64,000 nt of DNA from Ruficoccus amylovorans (GCF_014230085.1 NZ_JACHVB010000035.1:496001-560000), one strand, 5' to 3'; positions 53,354-61,683 are shown, counted from the stretch's first letter. Program-made: numbers and translations. Notes: generated from the letters alone by a model not told the origin.

Positions 53354-54577
53354 ATGGCAGTTCCGATTTCCCAAGCCTGGACCGTGGCCACCTATGTGCT
53401 CGGCCAAAAACTGCGTGGTCGCAAGCGCTACCCGCTGGTCCTCATGCTCGAACCGCTTTTCCGCTGCAACCTCGCCTGTGAAGGCTGCGGCAAGATACAG
53501 TTCCCGGACCACATCCTGAAGAAGCGCGTCTCGGCCGAGAAGGCGCTGGCCGCCGCCGAAGAGTGTGGTGCGCCTATCGTCTCCATCGCCGGGGGCGAGC
53601 CGCTGATCCATCCCGAGATCGAGCAGATCGTGGACGGCCTGATCAAGCAGGGACGCTACATTTACCTTTGCACGAACGCCCTCCTGCTGGAGCGCGCGCT
53701 CAAAAAGTTCACGCCGCACAAGCAGTTGACCTTCTCCGTGCACATGGACGGGCTCAAGGAAGAGCACGACCGCTCCGTCAGCCGCGACGGCACCTTTGAC
53801 ATCGCCCTCAAGGCGATCAAGAAGGCCGTCGAAATGGGCTTCCGCGTGACCACGAACACCACGCTGTTCAACAACGCTGACCCCGAGCGCGTCCACGAGT
53901 TCTTCGACCTGATGATGGAAGCCGGTGTCGAGAGCATGATGACCTCGCCGGGCTACCCCTACGAAAAGGCCCCCGACCAGGAAATCTTCCTCGAACGCGA
54001 CCGCACCAAGGTGCTCTTCAAGAAGATTCTCGGCGGTGCCAAGAAGGAATGGCGTTTCAACCATAGCCCGAACTTCCTGGCCTTCCTCAAGGGCGATATC
54101 GACTACGACTGCACCCCCTGGGGCAACCCGACTTATAACGTTTTCGGTTGGCAGAAGCCCTGTTACCTCCTTGGCGACGGCTACACCAAGACTTTTAAGC
54201 AGATGATGGAGACCACCGAGTGGTCCCGCTACGGCCAGCACGGTACGGACGAGCGCTGTAAGGACTGTATGGTGCACTGCGGCTACGAAGCCAGCGCGGT
54301 GGACGACAGCTTCTCGCTCGGCGGTGCCATTCGCATGTGGAAGGCCAACAAGAACATGCACAAGCCCGTCACCTTCACCGAGGACGAGGAAAAGCTCTAC
54401 GCGCTGCTCCGCGCTGACGCTATGAAGCGCGCCGAGTCCTGCGGCGCCAGCTCCTGCTGCTCCTCCTCCAAGGACGTGGCCGGCAGCGAAAAACTGCTGG
54501 AAAACATCGCTCCGAATCGCGTCACCCGCCAGGTGCAGCGCGAGGAGAATGTCCCGGCCAGCGGCACCGACCGCTAG
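53354..54577 (+). CDS. hpnH: Adenosyl-hopene transferase HpnH (radical SAM)
   Basis: Joins the 5'-deoxyadenosyl group of SAM to diploptene, the first step of the extended (C35) hopanoid side chain. The 407-residue protein begins with a membrane-associating stretch and the HpnH opening RYPLVLMLEPLFRCNLACEG, with Cys38, 42 and 45 binding the [4Fe-4S] cluster. GKIQFPDHILKKRVS and IAGGEPLIHPEI complete the core. A Cys-rich C-terminal part includes RCKDCMVHCGYEAS and SCGASSCCSSS; clustering of Cys near the end (about residues 363-373) is unusual. ATG 53354 is consistent with the family. A strong terminator follows. Confidence 0.93.
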   Translation: MAVPISQAWTVATYVLGQKLRGRKRYPLVLMLEPLFRCNLACEGCGKIQFPDHILKKRVSAEKALAAAEECGAPIVSIAGGEPLIHPEIEQIVDGLIKQGRYIYLCTNALLLERALKKFTPHKQLTFSVHMDGLKEEHDRSVSRDGTFDIALKAIKKAVEMGFRVTTNTTLFNNADPERVHEFFDLMMEAGVESMMTSPGYPYEKAPDQEIFLERDRTKVLFKKILGGAKKEWRFNHSPNFLAFLKGDIDYDCTPWGNPTYNVFGWQKPCYLLGDGYTKTFKQMMETTEWSRYGQHGTDERCKDCMVHCGYEASAVDDSFSLGGAIRMWKANKNMHKPVTFTEDEEKLYALLRADAMKRAESCGASSCCSSSKDVAGSEKLLENIAPNRVTRQVQREENVPASGTDR

Positions 54578-54617
54578 GCGCGTCTCCAACAGGCGTTTGC
54601 CTCCAACCATTTAACAG

Positions 54618-54645
54618 GCCGGGTCCAGCGTGACCCGGCTTTTTT
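54618..54645 (+). terminator. Rho-independent terminator of hpnH
   Basis: GCCGGGTC (54618-54625), a 6-nt loop, GACCCGGC (54632-54639) and TTTTTT (54640-54645): a perfect 8-bp stem, 41 bp after the stop. Confidence 0.9.
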
Positions 54646-54669
54646 GCGCCCTCTTCCAGGGGTTGCCAA

Positions 54670-54727
54670 CGAAGTCACGCGAAGGAACGCGAAGCTTCAT
54701 TTTCCTGCCTTTCTTCGCGTGACTTCG
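54670..54727. repeat. Perfect inverted repeat between hpnH and hpnG
   Basis: CGAAGTCACGCGAAG (54670-54684) is exactly inverted at 54713-54727, with a 28-nt loop that itself includes GAACGCGAAGCTTC. It belongs to the CACGAAG/CGCGAAG class of dispersed convergent-junction repeats and sits right after the hpnH terminator. Confidence 0.8.
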
Positions 54728-54770
54728 CGGGCAGCTTCTTTTTCTTCTACCGTGTCTGGCAGGTCTGGAG

Positions 54771-55403
54771 CTACAGCTCGGCAGCGATGGCCTCGGCGAG
54801 GGCTTCGCGGACGGGGCCCCAGCTTTTGAGCAGGCGGCGCAGGCGTCCAATATCGCCGGGGTGGGTGAGCATGTGCCCGGCCATGCGTAATGGGGTTTCC
54901 TTACCGGTTTCGCGGTTGTAGCCCTTGGCAAGAAAGGCGGGCAACTCGTCCGTGGCGGTGTCGCTGATGGCACGGATGACGGTCAACGGGATACCGGCCT
55001 CGGCAGCGGCTTCCACCACAGGGGCCGATTCCATGTCCACCACGGGGCAGCCGGTTTGCGCGAAAAGCACGGCCTTGGCGGCGGGGGTGGAGACGACTTC
55101 GCTGGCGGTGTGGATCTTGCCTTCGCCGCGGTCAATCACAATATCCCCGAGCTTGAGCGCCGGATCGAGCGCCCCCCCGAATCCGGCCAGGATAACCCGC
55201 TTCGGCTTGACCAGGCGCATAGCCTCGCGGGCGGGTTCAACACAGTGGACCGGTCCCATCCCGATGAGGGAGACGTGGACGGTTTGCTTTTCCCAGTCAC
55301 CAACCCAGGCTGGACGATGTCCCATCTCGTAGGAGGCGGCATGTGCCAGCGCCTGGATGAAAAGGTCAGCTTCGAAACGGGTCGGAATGAGAATCAGGGA
55401 CAT
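54771..55403 (-). CDS. hpnG: HpnG-like nucleosidase (adenosylhopane to ribosylhopane)
   Basis: A 210-residue member of the PNP/MTA-SAH nucleosidase fold, expected to remove adenine from adenosylhopane, following HpnH. The sequence shows the conserved Asp region (IVIDRGEGKIHTASEV), VHVSLIGMGPVHCVEPA, the late VVDMESAPVVEAA with the catalytic Met-Glu, and VIRAISDTATDELP carrying the active-site Asp. The next gene upstream on the strand is vapC, 11 bp away. Assignment as HpnG rests on fold plus hpnH/hpnC/hpnD context; other nucleosidases are possible. Confidence 0.82.
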   Translation of the reverse strand: MSLILIPTRFEADLFIQALAHAASYEMGHRPAWVGDWEKQTVHVSLIGMGPVHCVEPAREAMRLVKPKRVILAGFGGALDPALKLGDIVIDRGEGKIHTASEVVSTPAAKAVLFAQTGCPVVDMESAPVVEAAAEAGIPLTVIRAISDTATDELPAFLAKGYNRETGKETPLRMAGHMLTHPGDIGRLRRLLKSWGPVREALAEAIAAEL

Positions 55404-55414
55404 GTGGGAAAGAA

Positions 55415-55828
55415 TTAAAAAAGCAGGCGTGCCCCAGGGAGGGCGGCCATTTTACGGTCATTGGTGAGGATGTGGGCTTCGCGGGCGAGATAGTCTTGCG
55501 CAATCAGCCGATCAAGGAGGCCGCAGCCGCCCTTTGAACGCAAGATATTTACGACTTCAAAACCGTTCAGCGGAGTAATCATGCTGCCAGTCAGGAGGGT
55601 ATCAATGGCCTTTCTGGCGTCGTTTTTGCTGATTTTATAGTGATGCTGGAGCGTGATGTAGGCTTCTCCAATCACTTGGTTGGAGACGGTGAGCTCGGCG
55701 GATGCTTCCGCCTCCAGCAACTTTTCGAGGGCTGTTACCGTTTTGCGGAAATCCGCTTCCGGATGCCCGGTGAGCAGGCGCACGAAGACGGAGGTGTCAA
55801 TCCCGTAGGTCTGAGTCGAGCGCGGCAT
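55415..55828 (-). CDS. VapC-type PIN-domain toxin
   Basis: A 137-residue PIN ribonuclease of the VapC type. The acidic active-site residues are present: Asp11 in YGIDTSVFVRLL, Glu55 in VIGEAY, Asp106 in CGLLDRLIAQ and Asp124 in TNDRKMAAL. Overlaps the antitoxin gene by 32 bp, the usual coupled arrangement. It ends 11 bp before hpnG, so the module splits hpnG from hpnDE. Confidence 0.9.
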   Translation of the reverse strand: MPRSTQTYGIDTSVFVRLLTGHPEADFRKTVTALEKLLEAEASAELTVSNQVIGEAYITLQHHYKISKNDARKAIDTLLTGSMITPLNGFEVVNILRSKGGCGLLDRLIAQDYLAREAHILTNDRKMAALPGARLLF

Positions 55829-56039
55829 GGCGGATGGCAGCGATGTCCGGAGCGGGCAGGTTGGCGGCGATTTTATCTTTCAGCGGGGCGAGGTTTGCCC
55901 TGTTGAAGCGGCGGGGCTTGATGAGAAACCCGTCGGCGGATTCCTCAATGACGAGCGTGTCGCCGGCCTTGACGCCGAGGCGTTCCACCACATGACGGGG
56001 GAAAGTCACCTGGCGTTTACTGGTAAGTCGGACCTGCAT
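55797..56039 (-). CDS. AbrB/VapB-type antitoxin
   Basis: An 80-residue antitoxin. The N-terminal swapped-hairpin DNA-binding domain is VRLTSKRQVTFPRHVVERLG with DTLVIEES, and the C-terminal tail (PDIAAIRHAALDSDLRD) probably docks on VapC. It starts with ATG 56037-56039; the AAGGAG four bases upstream is one of the few Shine-Dalgarno-like sites in the window, though the mapped promoter candidate would make the mRNA almost leaderless. Confidence 0.87.
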   Translation of the reverse strand: MQVRLTSKRQVTFPRHVVERLGVKAGDTLVIEESADGFLIKPRRFNRANLAPLKDKIAANLPAPDIAAIRHAALDSDLRD

Positions 56040-56043
56040 ATCT

Positions 56044-56076
56044 CCTTACTTATAAGGGGAAGTCGTAAGGCGTCAA
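56044..56076 (-). promoter_or_regulatory. vapBC promoter and operator candidate
   Basis: On the minus strand TTGACG (56071-56076), a 16-bp spacer and TATAAG (56049-56054). The inverted repeat CCTTA-N4-TAAGG (56044-56057) overlaps the -10 box, as expected for VapB autoregulation. Predicted start lies only a few bases before the ATG. Confidence 0.6.
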
Positions 56077-56090
56077 GCTTGCCCGCTTCT

Positions 56091-58295
56091 TTACCCATCC
56101 AGCGCCGCGCTGACGGCGAAGCCGCTGAGGGCGGCGCTTTCGAGGGTGGCGGGCAGGCCGGTGGCGGTGTAGTCGCCCGCGAGGAGGAAGTTGCTCCAGG
56201 GGCTGGCCTTGGGGCCGGGGCGGTGAGGCTCGGTGGCGGGCTGGGCGGCGAAGGTCGCGTCGCGGCTTTTGTAAACGAGCGAACGGGCGATCTGCATCTC
56301 CGTGGCGGCGGGGAAGAATTTCTCCAGCTCAGTGCGCAGGAGGGTGACGATTTCGTCGCTTTTCATGTCGAGCCAAGCCTGGGCGGTGCTGGAAATGACG
56401 GCGTAAAGGTGTTTGCCCGCGTACTCGGGGGGGAGGGTGTGGGTGCGATCGAAGACCCAGTGCACGGGCGAGTCGAGCAGCCCGACGAAATCTGCCCCGT
56501 TGTCGTAGAGGGGGCGGTCGGTGACGAGGTGGATGCCCATGATCGGGGCGGAGGGGATAGCCGCGAGGTGGTCGCGCAGGCGCGAGCCCTCGGGCAGGAG
56601 CGACCGCAGGGCCGTCCAGGGCAGGGCGCTGACGAAGAGCTCCGCCTCGATCCGCTCGCCTCGTGGCGTTTCCACTGCCGTGACGCGCTGGATGCCGGTT
56701 TCGCGGTCTTCGGCCACCTCGACGCGGGCGATTTTTGAGGACAGGCTGAGGCTGCCGCCGATGCTGTTGAGGAAAAGGCTCGTCTCGGGTTCGAAGAGTT
56801 CGCTCAGCCCGACCTTGCTCACGATGATGTCGGCGGCGTCGGATTTGCCAAAGAGCGAGCGGCGCAGGGTCTCGTGCAGGAGCCGGGCGCTGGCGGTGGA
56901 GGTGGGCTCGTTGAGGGCGGCCACGCAGAAGGGTTCCCACAGGGCGCGGACGGAGCCCGCGGTCTGCCCGTGGCGGCGCAGCCAGTGGGCGGCGGTCTCG
57001 TCGTCGGCGGGGACAGCCTCCAGGCGCATGACCAGCCCCATCCGCAGGATGGCGAGCCGGTCGGCGGTGTTCAGTTCGGAAAATTTGAAAAGCCCGGCCA
57101 GCAGGTTGAAGGGCGCGGGCAAGGGTTGTGCGGCTAATTCGGACCAGCGTCCGCCGGGGCTGACATAGGGCACGCGCATGCTCGGCTGGCGCTCCAGTTT
57201 GTCGGTGATGCCGAGCAGCTCGGCCAGTTTGAGAAAGCCCGTGTAGCAGCCCATGACGATGTGCTGGCCGTTGTCGATGGTGAGGCCGGTGGCGGCATCG
57301 GTCAGGCTGTGGGCACGCCCGCCCAGGTAGGTGCGGGCCTCGTAAAGGTGCGGCGTGAAGCCCTCCAGGCCGAGTTCGAGCGCGGCGGTGATCCCGGCCA
57401 CGCCCCCGCCGAGGACGGCAGCGCGGCCCGGCAGGCTGCGGGGACGTCCGGGGCGTTTGGCTTCGCGCAGGGTGCGCCACAGGAGCCGGAGTTTTTGCGG
57501 CTTGGAGAGGCGGGTGCGCTCGACGGTGAGCGCGAAGCCCCCGGCGGCGATTTTTTCTAAAATTTCCTCGTAAAACGCGCCCATGACGAGCGCGGCCTTG
57601 AGGTTCTGGCGCTCGGAATCGGGCAGGAGCCGCCGGGCCTTGTTGAAGAAGTGCTTGCAGCGGTAGTAGCAGAGGCGGAAGAGCTTCTGGCAGGCGGGGT
57701 TGGCGGCGGGGTTGGCCAGGTCGTCCTCGCTCACTTCGAGGGCGGCCAGTTCGTCCTGGGGCAGATAGACGCGGCCCATCTTGACCTTGTCCTCGACCAC
57801 GTCGCGCAGGATGTTGGTGAACTGGAGTGCGTAGCCGAGGGTTTCGGCAAACTCCGGAGTGCGCGGATGCGTGCAGCCGAAAATCTTGATCGAGACCAGC
57901 CCCACGGCGGAGGCGACCCCGTAGCAGTAGCGGCGCAGGTGCTCGAAGCTGGCGAAGCGCGCCCCGCCGATGTCCATGCTCACCCCGTCGATGATGGCCA
58001 GCAGGTCGGCCTTTTCGACCCCGTAGCGGTCGATGACGGGTTTCATTTCGGCCATCAACTTGATGGGTACGCCGTCCACGCGGTAGCAGGACTCGATCTC
58101 CTTGCGCCAGGCGTCGAGCTCGGCGCGCTTCTGATCGTCGGTGCGTCCGGGTTCGTCGGCGATGTCGTCGGCGATGCGGCAGAAATCGTAAAACACTGCC
58201 ATAGCCTCCCGGCGCTCGGGTTCGAGCGACATGAAGGTGAAGGCGAGGTTGGATTTCTTGCGGGCCTGAACCGCTTCTTTGGACTCGGACGACAT
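56091..58295 (-). CDS. hpnDE: HpnD-HpnE fusion: presqualene diphosphate synthase plus squalene-forming desaturase-like oxidoreductase
   Basis: A 734-residue two-domain protein. Residues 1-~275 are a squalene/phytoene synthase of the HpnD kind, with the two Asp-rich motifs DDIAD (43-47) and DVVED (165-169), which forms presqualene diphosphate from two farnesyl diphosphates. After a short linker (~280-292) an HpnE-type FAD flavoprotein begins at AAVLGGGVAGITAALELG (GGGVAG 296-301) and runs to the end with the amine-oxidase-like fold (EARTYLGGRAHSL, FLLAGDYTATGLPATLESA). HpnE reduces hydroxysqualene to squalene. In most hopanoid bacteria these are separate proteins. HpnC, the middle enzyme, is encoded nearby. 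ATG 58293-58295 is used. Confidence 0.9.
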   Translation of the reverse strand: MSSESKEAVQARKKSNLAFTFMSLEPERREAMAVFYDFCRIADDIADEPGRTDDQKRAELDAWRKEIESCYRVDGVPIKLMAEMKPVIDRYGVEKADLLAIIDGVSMDIGGARFASFEHLRRYCYGVASAVGLVSIKIFGCTHPRTPEFAETLGYALQFTNILRDVVEDKVKMGRVYLPQDELAALEVSEDDLANPAANPACQKLFRLCYYRCKHFFNKARRLLPDSERQNLKAALVMGAFYEEILEKIAAGGFALTVERTRLSKPQKLRLLWRTLREAKRPGRPRSLPGRAAVLGGGVAGITAALELGLEGFTPHLYEARTYLGGRAHSLTDAATGLTIDNGQHIVMGCYTGFLKLAELLGITDKLERQPSMRVPYVSPGGRWSELAAQPLPAPFNLLAGLFKFSELNTADRLAILRMGLVMRLEAVPADDETAAHWLRRHGQTAGSVRALWEPFCVAALNEPTSTASARLLHETLRRSLFGKSDAADIIVSKVGLSELFEPETSLFLNSIGGSLSLSSKIARVEVAEDRETGIQRVTAVETPRGERIEAELFVSALPWTALRSLLPEGSRLRDHLAAIPSAPIMGIHLVTDRPLYDNGADFVGLLDSPVHWVFDRTHTLPPEYAGKHLYAVISSTAQAWLDMKSDEIVTLLRTELEKFFPAATEMQIARSLVYKSRDATFAAQPATEPHRPGPKASPWSNFLLAGDYTATGLPATLESAALSGFAVSAALDG

Positions 58296-58600
58296 CGGTG
58301 GTTTTCTAAAAACAGCTATATGACGGGACAAGACGGCTCGCTGGCAAGGCGTTTATGCTGCCGGGGGAAATTGAACCCCGACTGTCGAATCTGGATGCCG
58401 GGCAGTGGAGTGGTCGGGGCATCCGATTTTGCCGCGCGGAGGGGAGGGAACATCAGGGAGCCGGCGCGGGTCCAGGTGGACGAAAGAGAAGGGGGGCTGC
58501 AGACTTGCGCCGGCCCGCCTGGGCTTTTTATGGAAAAGAGAGCACGGGCGTTTCGCTGGTTGCGCAGGGCTGTTTTCACTTCTTATTATAGCTATCGATC
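58296..58600. other. 305-bp divergent intergenic region, hpnDE/UPF0316
   Basis: No coding signal. It contains a weak hairpin GGGG-N8-CCCC (58364-58379 region). For the plus-strand gene, TTGCGC (58560-58565), an 18-bp spacer and TATTAT (58584-58589) make a plausible promoter 12 bp before the ATG. The hpnDE promoter was not recognised. Confidence 0.45.
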
Positions 58601-59182
58601 ATGGACGGTTTTGATTACACAGGTTGGATTATTATTCCGGTGCTCATCTTTCTGGCCCGCCTGATGGACGTGAGTCTGGCGACGTTTCGCCACATCCTCA
58701 TTTTCAAGGGCATGCGCAAGATTGTCCCGGCCATCGGCTTCGTCGAGGTGCTGATCTGGCTGGTGGCGATCACCCAGGTGATGCAGAACCTGAGCAACAT
58801 CGCCAGTTACCTGGGGTTCGCTTCCGGGTTCGCGGCGGGGACGTACCTGGGGATTGTACTGGAGGAGAAAATCGCCCTCGGGCACCAGCTCGTGCGGATC
58901 ATCACCCAGCGCAAGACCCCGGAACTGCGGGCCGCGCTCAGTACCAGCCGCTTCGGGGTGACGGTGGTCCCGGCCCAGGGCTCGAAGGGACCGGTGGATA
59001 TCTTCTTCGTCGCGGTCGAACGCAAGCGCATGAAAAAACTGATCAAGTGCATCCGCGAATGCGACCCGGACCTGTTCTTCACCATCGAGGATGTGCGTTC
59101 GGTCAGTTCAGCAGGCGTCTGGGGACACAATGCGGACTTTGGCGGCGAACTGGCGATGGAAGGTACGCTCAAGAAAAAATAA
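58601..59182 (+). CDS. UPF0316/DUF2179-DUF5698 membrane protein
   Basis: A 193-residue membrane protein of unknown role. Three TM helices lie at about 8-28 (WIIIPVLIFLARLMDVSL), 40-60 (IVPAIGFVEVLIWLVAITQ) and 65-90 (LSNIASYLGFASGFAAG). The cytoplasmic part has ALSTSRFGVTVVPAQGSKGP and FFTIEDVRSVSS, which fits the DUF2179/UPF0316 family found next to membrane or cyclic-nucleotide-linked proteins. It has no conserved catalytic set. It lies between the two minus-strand squalene genes, on the opposite strand. Confidence 0.8.
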   Translation: MDGFDYTGWIIIPVLIFLARLMDVSLATFRHILIFKGMRKIVPAIGFVEVLIWLVAITQVMQNLSNIASYLGFASGFAAGTYLGIVLEEKIALGHQLVRIITQRKTPELRAALSTSRFGVTVVPAQGSKGPVDIFFVAVERKRMKKLIKCIRECDPDLFFTIEDVRSVSSAGVWGHNADFGGELAMEGTLKKK

Positions 59183-59189
59183 CGCGCCG

Positions 59190-59250
59190 CGCCCGGTTTC
59201 GTAAACGCCGGGCGTACATTCCCTCTGGCCGCGCCCCCGCCGTGGCGGGG
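59190..59250. terminator. Two hairpins at UPF0316/hpnC convergent junction
   Basis: CGCCCGG (59190-59196) pairs with CCGGGCG (59208-59214), and CCCCGCC (59235-59241) with GGCGGGG (59244-59250). Neither has a strong T-run. They may end transcripts from either side. The CACAGAG repeats seen at other, wider convergent junctions are absent here. Confidence 0.4.
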
Positions 59251-59286
59251 TGTTTCAGGCAAGCCTGTGTTAAGATTGCTGCGTTC

Positions 59287-60183
59287 TCAGCGGGTGAAGG
59301 CGGCTTTTTGCAGGAGCTTGACTTTGTCGAAGCCGTTGAGCTTGGGGCGGGCGCTGACGGTGTCGTAGTCGCGGGAGACGATTTTATCCAGAATGGTCTG
59401 GCCGCCGAGCCAGGTTAGGCGGATTTCCATACTCAGGGGGAAGGGCAGGTGGCGGCTGAGGACGCGGCCCTCATTGAACATGGCGTAGGTGCGGTCCACC
59501 TGGTGCTTGAGGCAGCGGCGGAACTCCGGGGTGGCCGGAGGCTGGGAGAACATCGCCTCGGTCACGCCAAAGGTGGTCCAGTCCTCCTGTGGGACGTAGA
59601 TGCGGCCGTCCTTCTTGATGTCCACGCTCACGTCCTGCCAGAAGTTGGCGAGCTGGAGCGCCGAGCAAATCTGGTCCGACCAGGCGAAGTTCTGCTCGCT
59701 GGCGTGGCCGTGGAGGATGAGCACGAGCCGTCCCACCGGGTTCGCGCTGCGGCGGCAGTAGTCGAGGACTTCGGCAAAAGTGGAGTAGCGCAGTTTGACA
59801 CAGTCCTGCTTGAACGCGCTGAGCAGGTCGCGGAAAAGCTGCACTGGCGCGCCGGTCTTCTTGATGGTGTCGCCGAGGGCGAGGAAGATCCAGGCGTATT
59901 TCTCCTCCAGCGGGCGACCGGCGGCGGCGTTGTCGAGCTGTTCCTCGTAGGCGTCGAGCGCGGCCACGCGCTCCTGCGGGGTAAAAACGCGGCCATCGGG
60001 AGCGGTGCTTTCGGAGGCCGTCCAGCCCTCGTCTGCGAGGTCGTCCGCCGTCCGCGCAAAGGCGTACACCGCGCTCACATAGGGGCGGATACTCTTGGGC
60101 ACGAGCCGGGCGACGGGAAAGTTCTCGTAGTGCTCCCGGGTCAGGTCGTGGCAGCGGGCGTAGGATTCTTCGACAGTCATCAT
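59287..60183 (-). CDS. hpnC: HpnC-like hydroxysqualene synthase
   Basis: A 298-residue squalene/phytoene synthase-fold enzyme that converts presqualene diphosphate to hydroxysqualene. The two metal motifs are TADDLADEG (~residues 44-52) and NFWQDVSVDIKKDGRIYVPQ, and the start MTVEESYARCHDLTREHYENF matches HpnC. The double ATG at 60178-60183 leaves one-residue uncertainty. It forms, with the hpnDE fusion 1 kb away, the complete farnesyl-diphosphate-to-squalene route. Divergent from the exporter genes. Confidence 0.9.
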   Translation of the reverse strand: MMTVEESYARCHDLTREHYENFPVARLVPKSIRPYVSAVYAFARTADDLADEGWTASESTAPDGRVFTPQERVAALDAYEEQLDNAAAGRPLEEKYAWIFLALGDTIKKTGAPVQLFRDLLSAFKQDCVKLRYSTFAEVLDYCRRSANPVGRLVLILHGHASEQNFAWSDQICSALQLANFWQDVSVDIKKDGRIYVPQEDWTTFGVTEAMFSQPPATPEFRRCLKHQVDRTYAMFNEGRVLSRHLPFPLSMEIRLTWLGGQTILDKIVSRDYDTVSARPKLNGFDKVKLLQKAAFTR

Positions 60184-60371
60184 GGAAACGCCCCAGCAAA
60201 ACCGCCCCCCGCCCCCGGCGCAAGCCCCGGTTGCGGGCCGCGCTAGCTATGTGCGTGTGCGGTTTGTTCGCCCCGTGGGGTACTTGTTCGATTCTTCATT
60301 CGCCTGTGCGGTCACGCGCCGTTGCGCGTTTGCGTATTGAAGTCTGGGCGGGGATAGGCATATTGCCGCCT

Positions 60372-61610
60372 ATGATGAGAATTTCTCCAAGGCGTAAGCC
60401 GCTGGGCCTGCGCCCGCTTGTGCTTTTGCTCGTGCTGGGTGCCGCCGCTGTGGCACAGGGGCAGTCCGAGTCGCGGCAGGTGGCCGCGCTGGGCAAGATC
60501 ATCCCCGGCGAGGGCGTGGTCAATGTCGCCGCCCCGGCGGGCGAGACCGGCCAGGCCATCGTGGCCGAGGTCAGCGTCACCCCCGGCCAGACTGTGAAAA
60601 AAGGCGACCCGCTGGCTGTGCTGACGACCAAGCCCCTGCTTGAGGCCGCTGTGTTCGCCGCGCAAAAGAGTGCCGCCGCCGCCCAGGCCGATGCCGCCGC
60701 CGCGCAGGCCGGGATTGAAGTGGCGCAAAAGCAGGTCGCCGTTTTCGACCATCAGCTTCAGTCGCTGGATGCCCGCGTTTCCGCCGCGCAGAAGGAGGCT
60801 TCCGCCGCGCAGATGGGCGTGGATCAGGCGCAGAAGGCCATCGCCCGCGCCGAGGCCGAGTATCAGGCCGCCGTGGCCCGCCTGCAAGGCGAGATCGACG
60901 AGCACACCCGGCTGATCAAGGAGTGGGACCCCGGCACCAAGGACCGCGTGCAGATCCAGTCCCAGCAGCGGATTCTCGCGCTGGAGATTAAAAAGCTCGG
61001 CTCGACCAAGGCCGCGCAGGACAACGAATTGAAATCCGCCTACAACACCGCGCAGGCGCAGGCCGATGCCGCCGCCGCGCAGGTGGACGTGGTCGCCTCG
61101 GAGCGGCAGTCGATCCTCGACCAGAAGGCTATCGCGGAGGTGCAGTTGGCTCAGGTGCAGGCGCAGGCCGATGCCGCCGCCGCGCAGGCCGCCGCCGCGC
61201 AGGAGCAGGTCCGGCAAGCCCAGGCCCGCCTGGCCACCGGGACGGTGTTTTCGCCGTTGAACGGTGTGGTGGTCTCCGTCAATGCCTGGCCCGGCACCGC
61301 TGTCGAGTTGGGTGGAGTGGCCTCCGTGGCCGACACGACGGAGATGTTTGTCGAGGCCGAGGTCTACGTGGACGACGTTTCCAAGGTCAAGGCCGGGCAG
61401 GCCGCGACCGTTTCCGGCCAGCCGCTGGGCAAGGAGTTGACCGGCAAGGTTGACCGCGTGGGCGTGCAGGTCGCCGCCAACGCGGTTTTCAGCCGCGACC
61501 CGACGGCTTTCGCCGACCAGCGCGTGGTCAAGGTCCGGATCAAACTCGACGACCCCGCCGCCGTGCGTTCGCTCATTGGCGCGCAGGTCACGGTCAAGAT
61601 CAAGCCCTGA
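60372..61610 (+). CDS. HlyD-family periplasmic adaptor of a DevBCA-like ABC exporter
   Basis: A 412-residue membrane-fusion subunit. A signal or anchor (PLGLRPLVLLLVLGAAAVAQ) leads to a lipoyl half (ALGKIIPGEGVVNVAAPAGE), a very long Ala/Gln-rich coiled coil (~residues 95-310) and the second lipoyl and barrel part (ATGTVFSPLNGVVVSVNAWP, FADQRVVKVRIKLDDP). The coiled coil includes three copies of AQADAAAAQ, coded by nearly identical 28-nt stretches (60681-60708, 61056-61083, 61161-61188). It links the inner-membrane permease to an outer-membrane channel; no TolC gene is in the window. The upstream ATG was rejected as it adds non-signal residues. Confidence 0.85.
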   Translation: MMRISPRRKPLGLRPLVLLLVLGAAAVAQGQSESRQVAALGKIIPGEGVVNVAAPAGETGQAIVAEVSVTPGQTVKKGDPLAVLTTKPLLEAAVFAAQKSAAAAQADAAAAQAGIEVAQKQVAVFDHQLQSLDARVSAAQKEASAAQMGVDQAQKAIARAEAEYQAAVARLQGEIDEHTRLIKEWDPGTKDRVQIQSQQRILALEIKKLGSTKAAQDNELKSAYNTAQAQADAAAAQVDVVASERQSILDQKAIAEVQLAQVQAQADAAAAQAAAAQEQVRQAQARLATGTVFSPLNGVVVSVNAWPGTAVELGGVASVADTTEMFVEAEVYVDDVSKVKAGQAATVSGQPLGKELTGKVDRVGVQVAANAVFSRDPTAFADQRVVKVRIKLDDPAAVRSLIGAQVTVKIKP

Positions 61611-61634
61611 TCCGGGTCAGACGATGGCCGAGAA

Positions 61635-61683
61635 GGACACCAAGCATTTTAACTGAAACTCCGTGTCCCTGTGCCTCCGTGTT
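61635..61683. repeat. Degenerate CACAGAG-type remnant between adaptor and permease
   Basis: GGACAC (61635-61640) and GTGTCC (61663-61668) are inverted, and CTCCGTGTCCCTGTGCCTCC (61659-61678) matches the complement of the dispersed GGCACAGGGACACGGAG motif. It lies between two co-directional genes rather than at a convergent junction. Confidence 0.45.

Noticed and set aside
60681-61188. Tandem repeats in the adaptor gene as a CRISPR-like array
   Set aside because: Spacing is irregular, the copies are in frame, and they code for the coiled coil.
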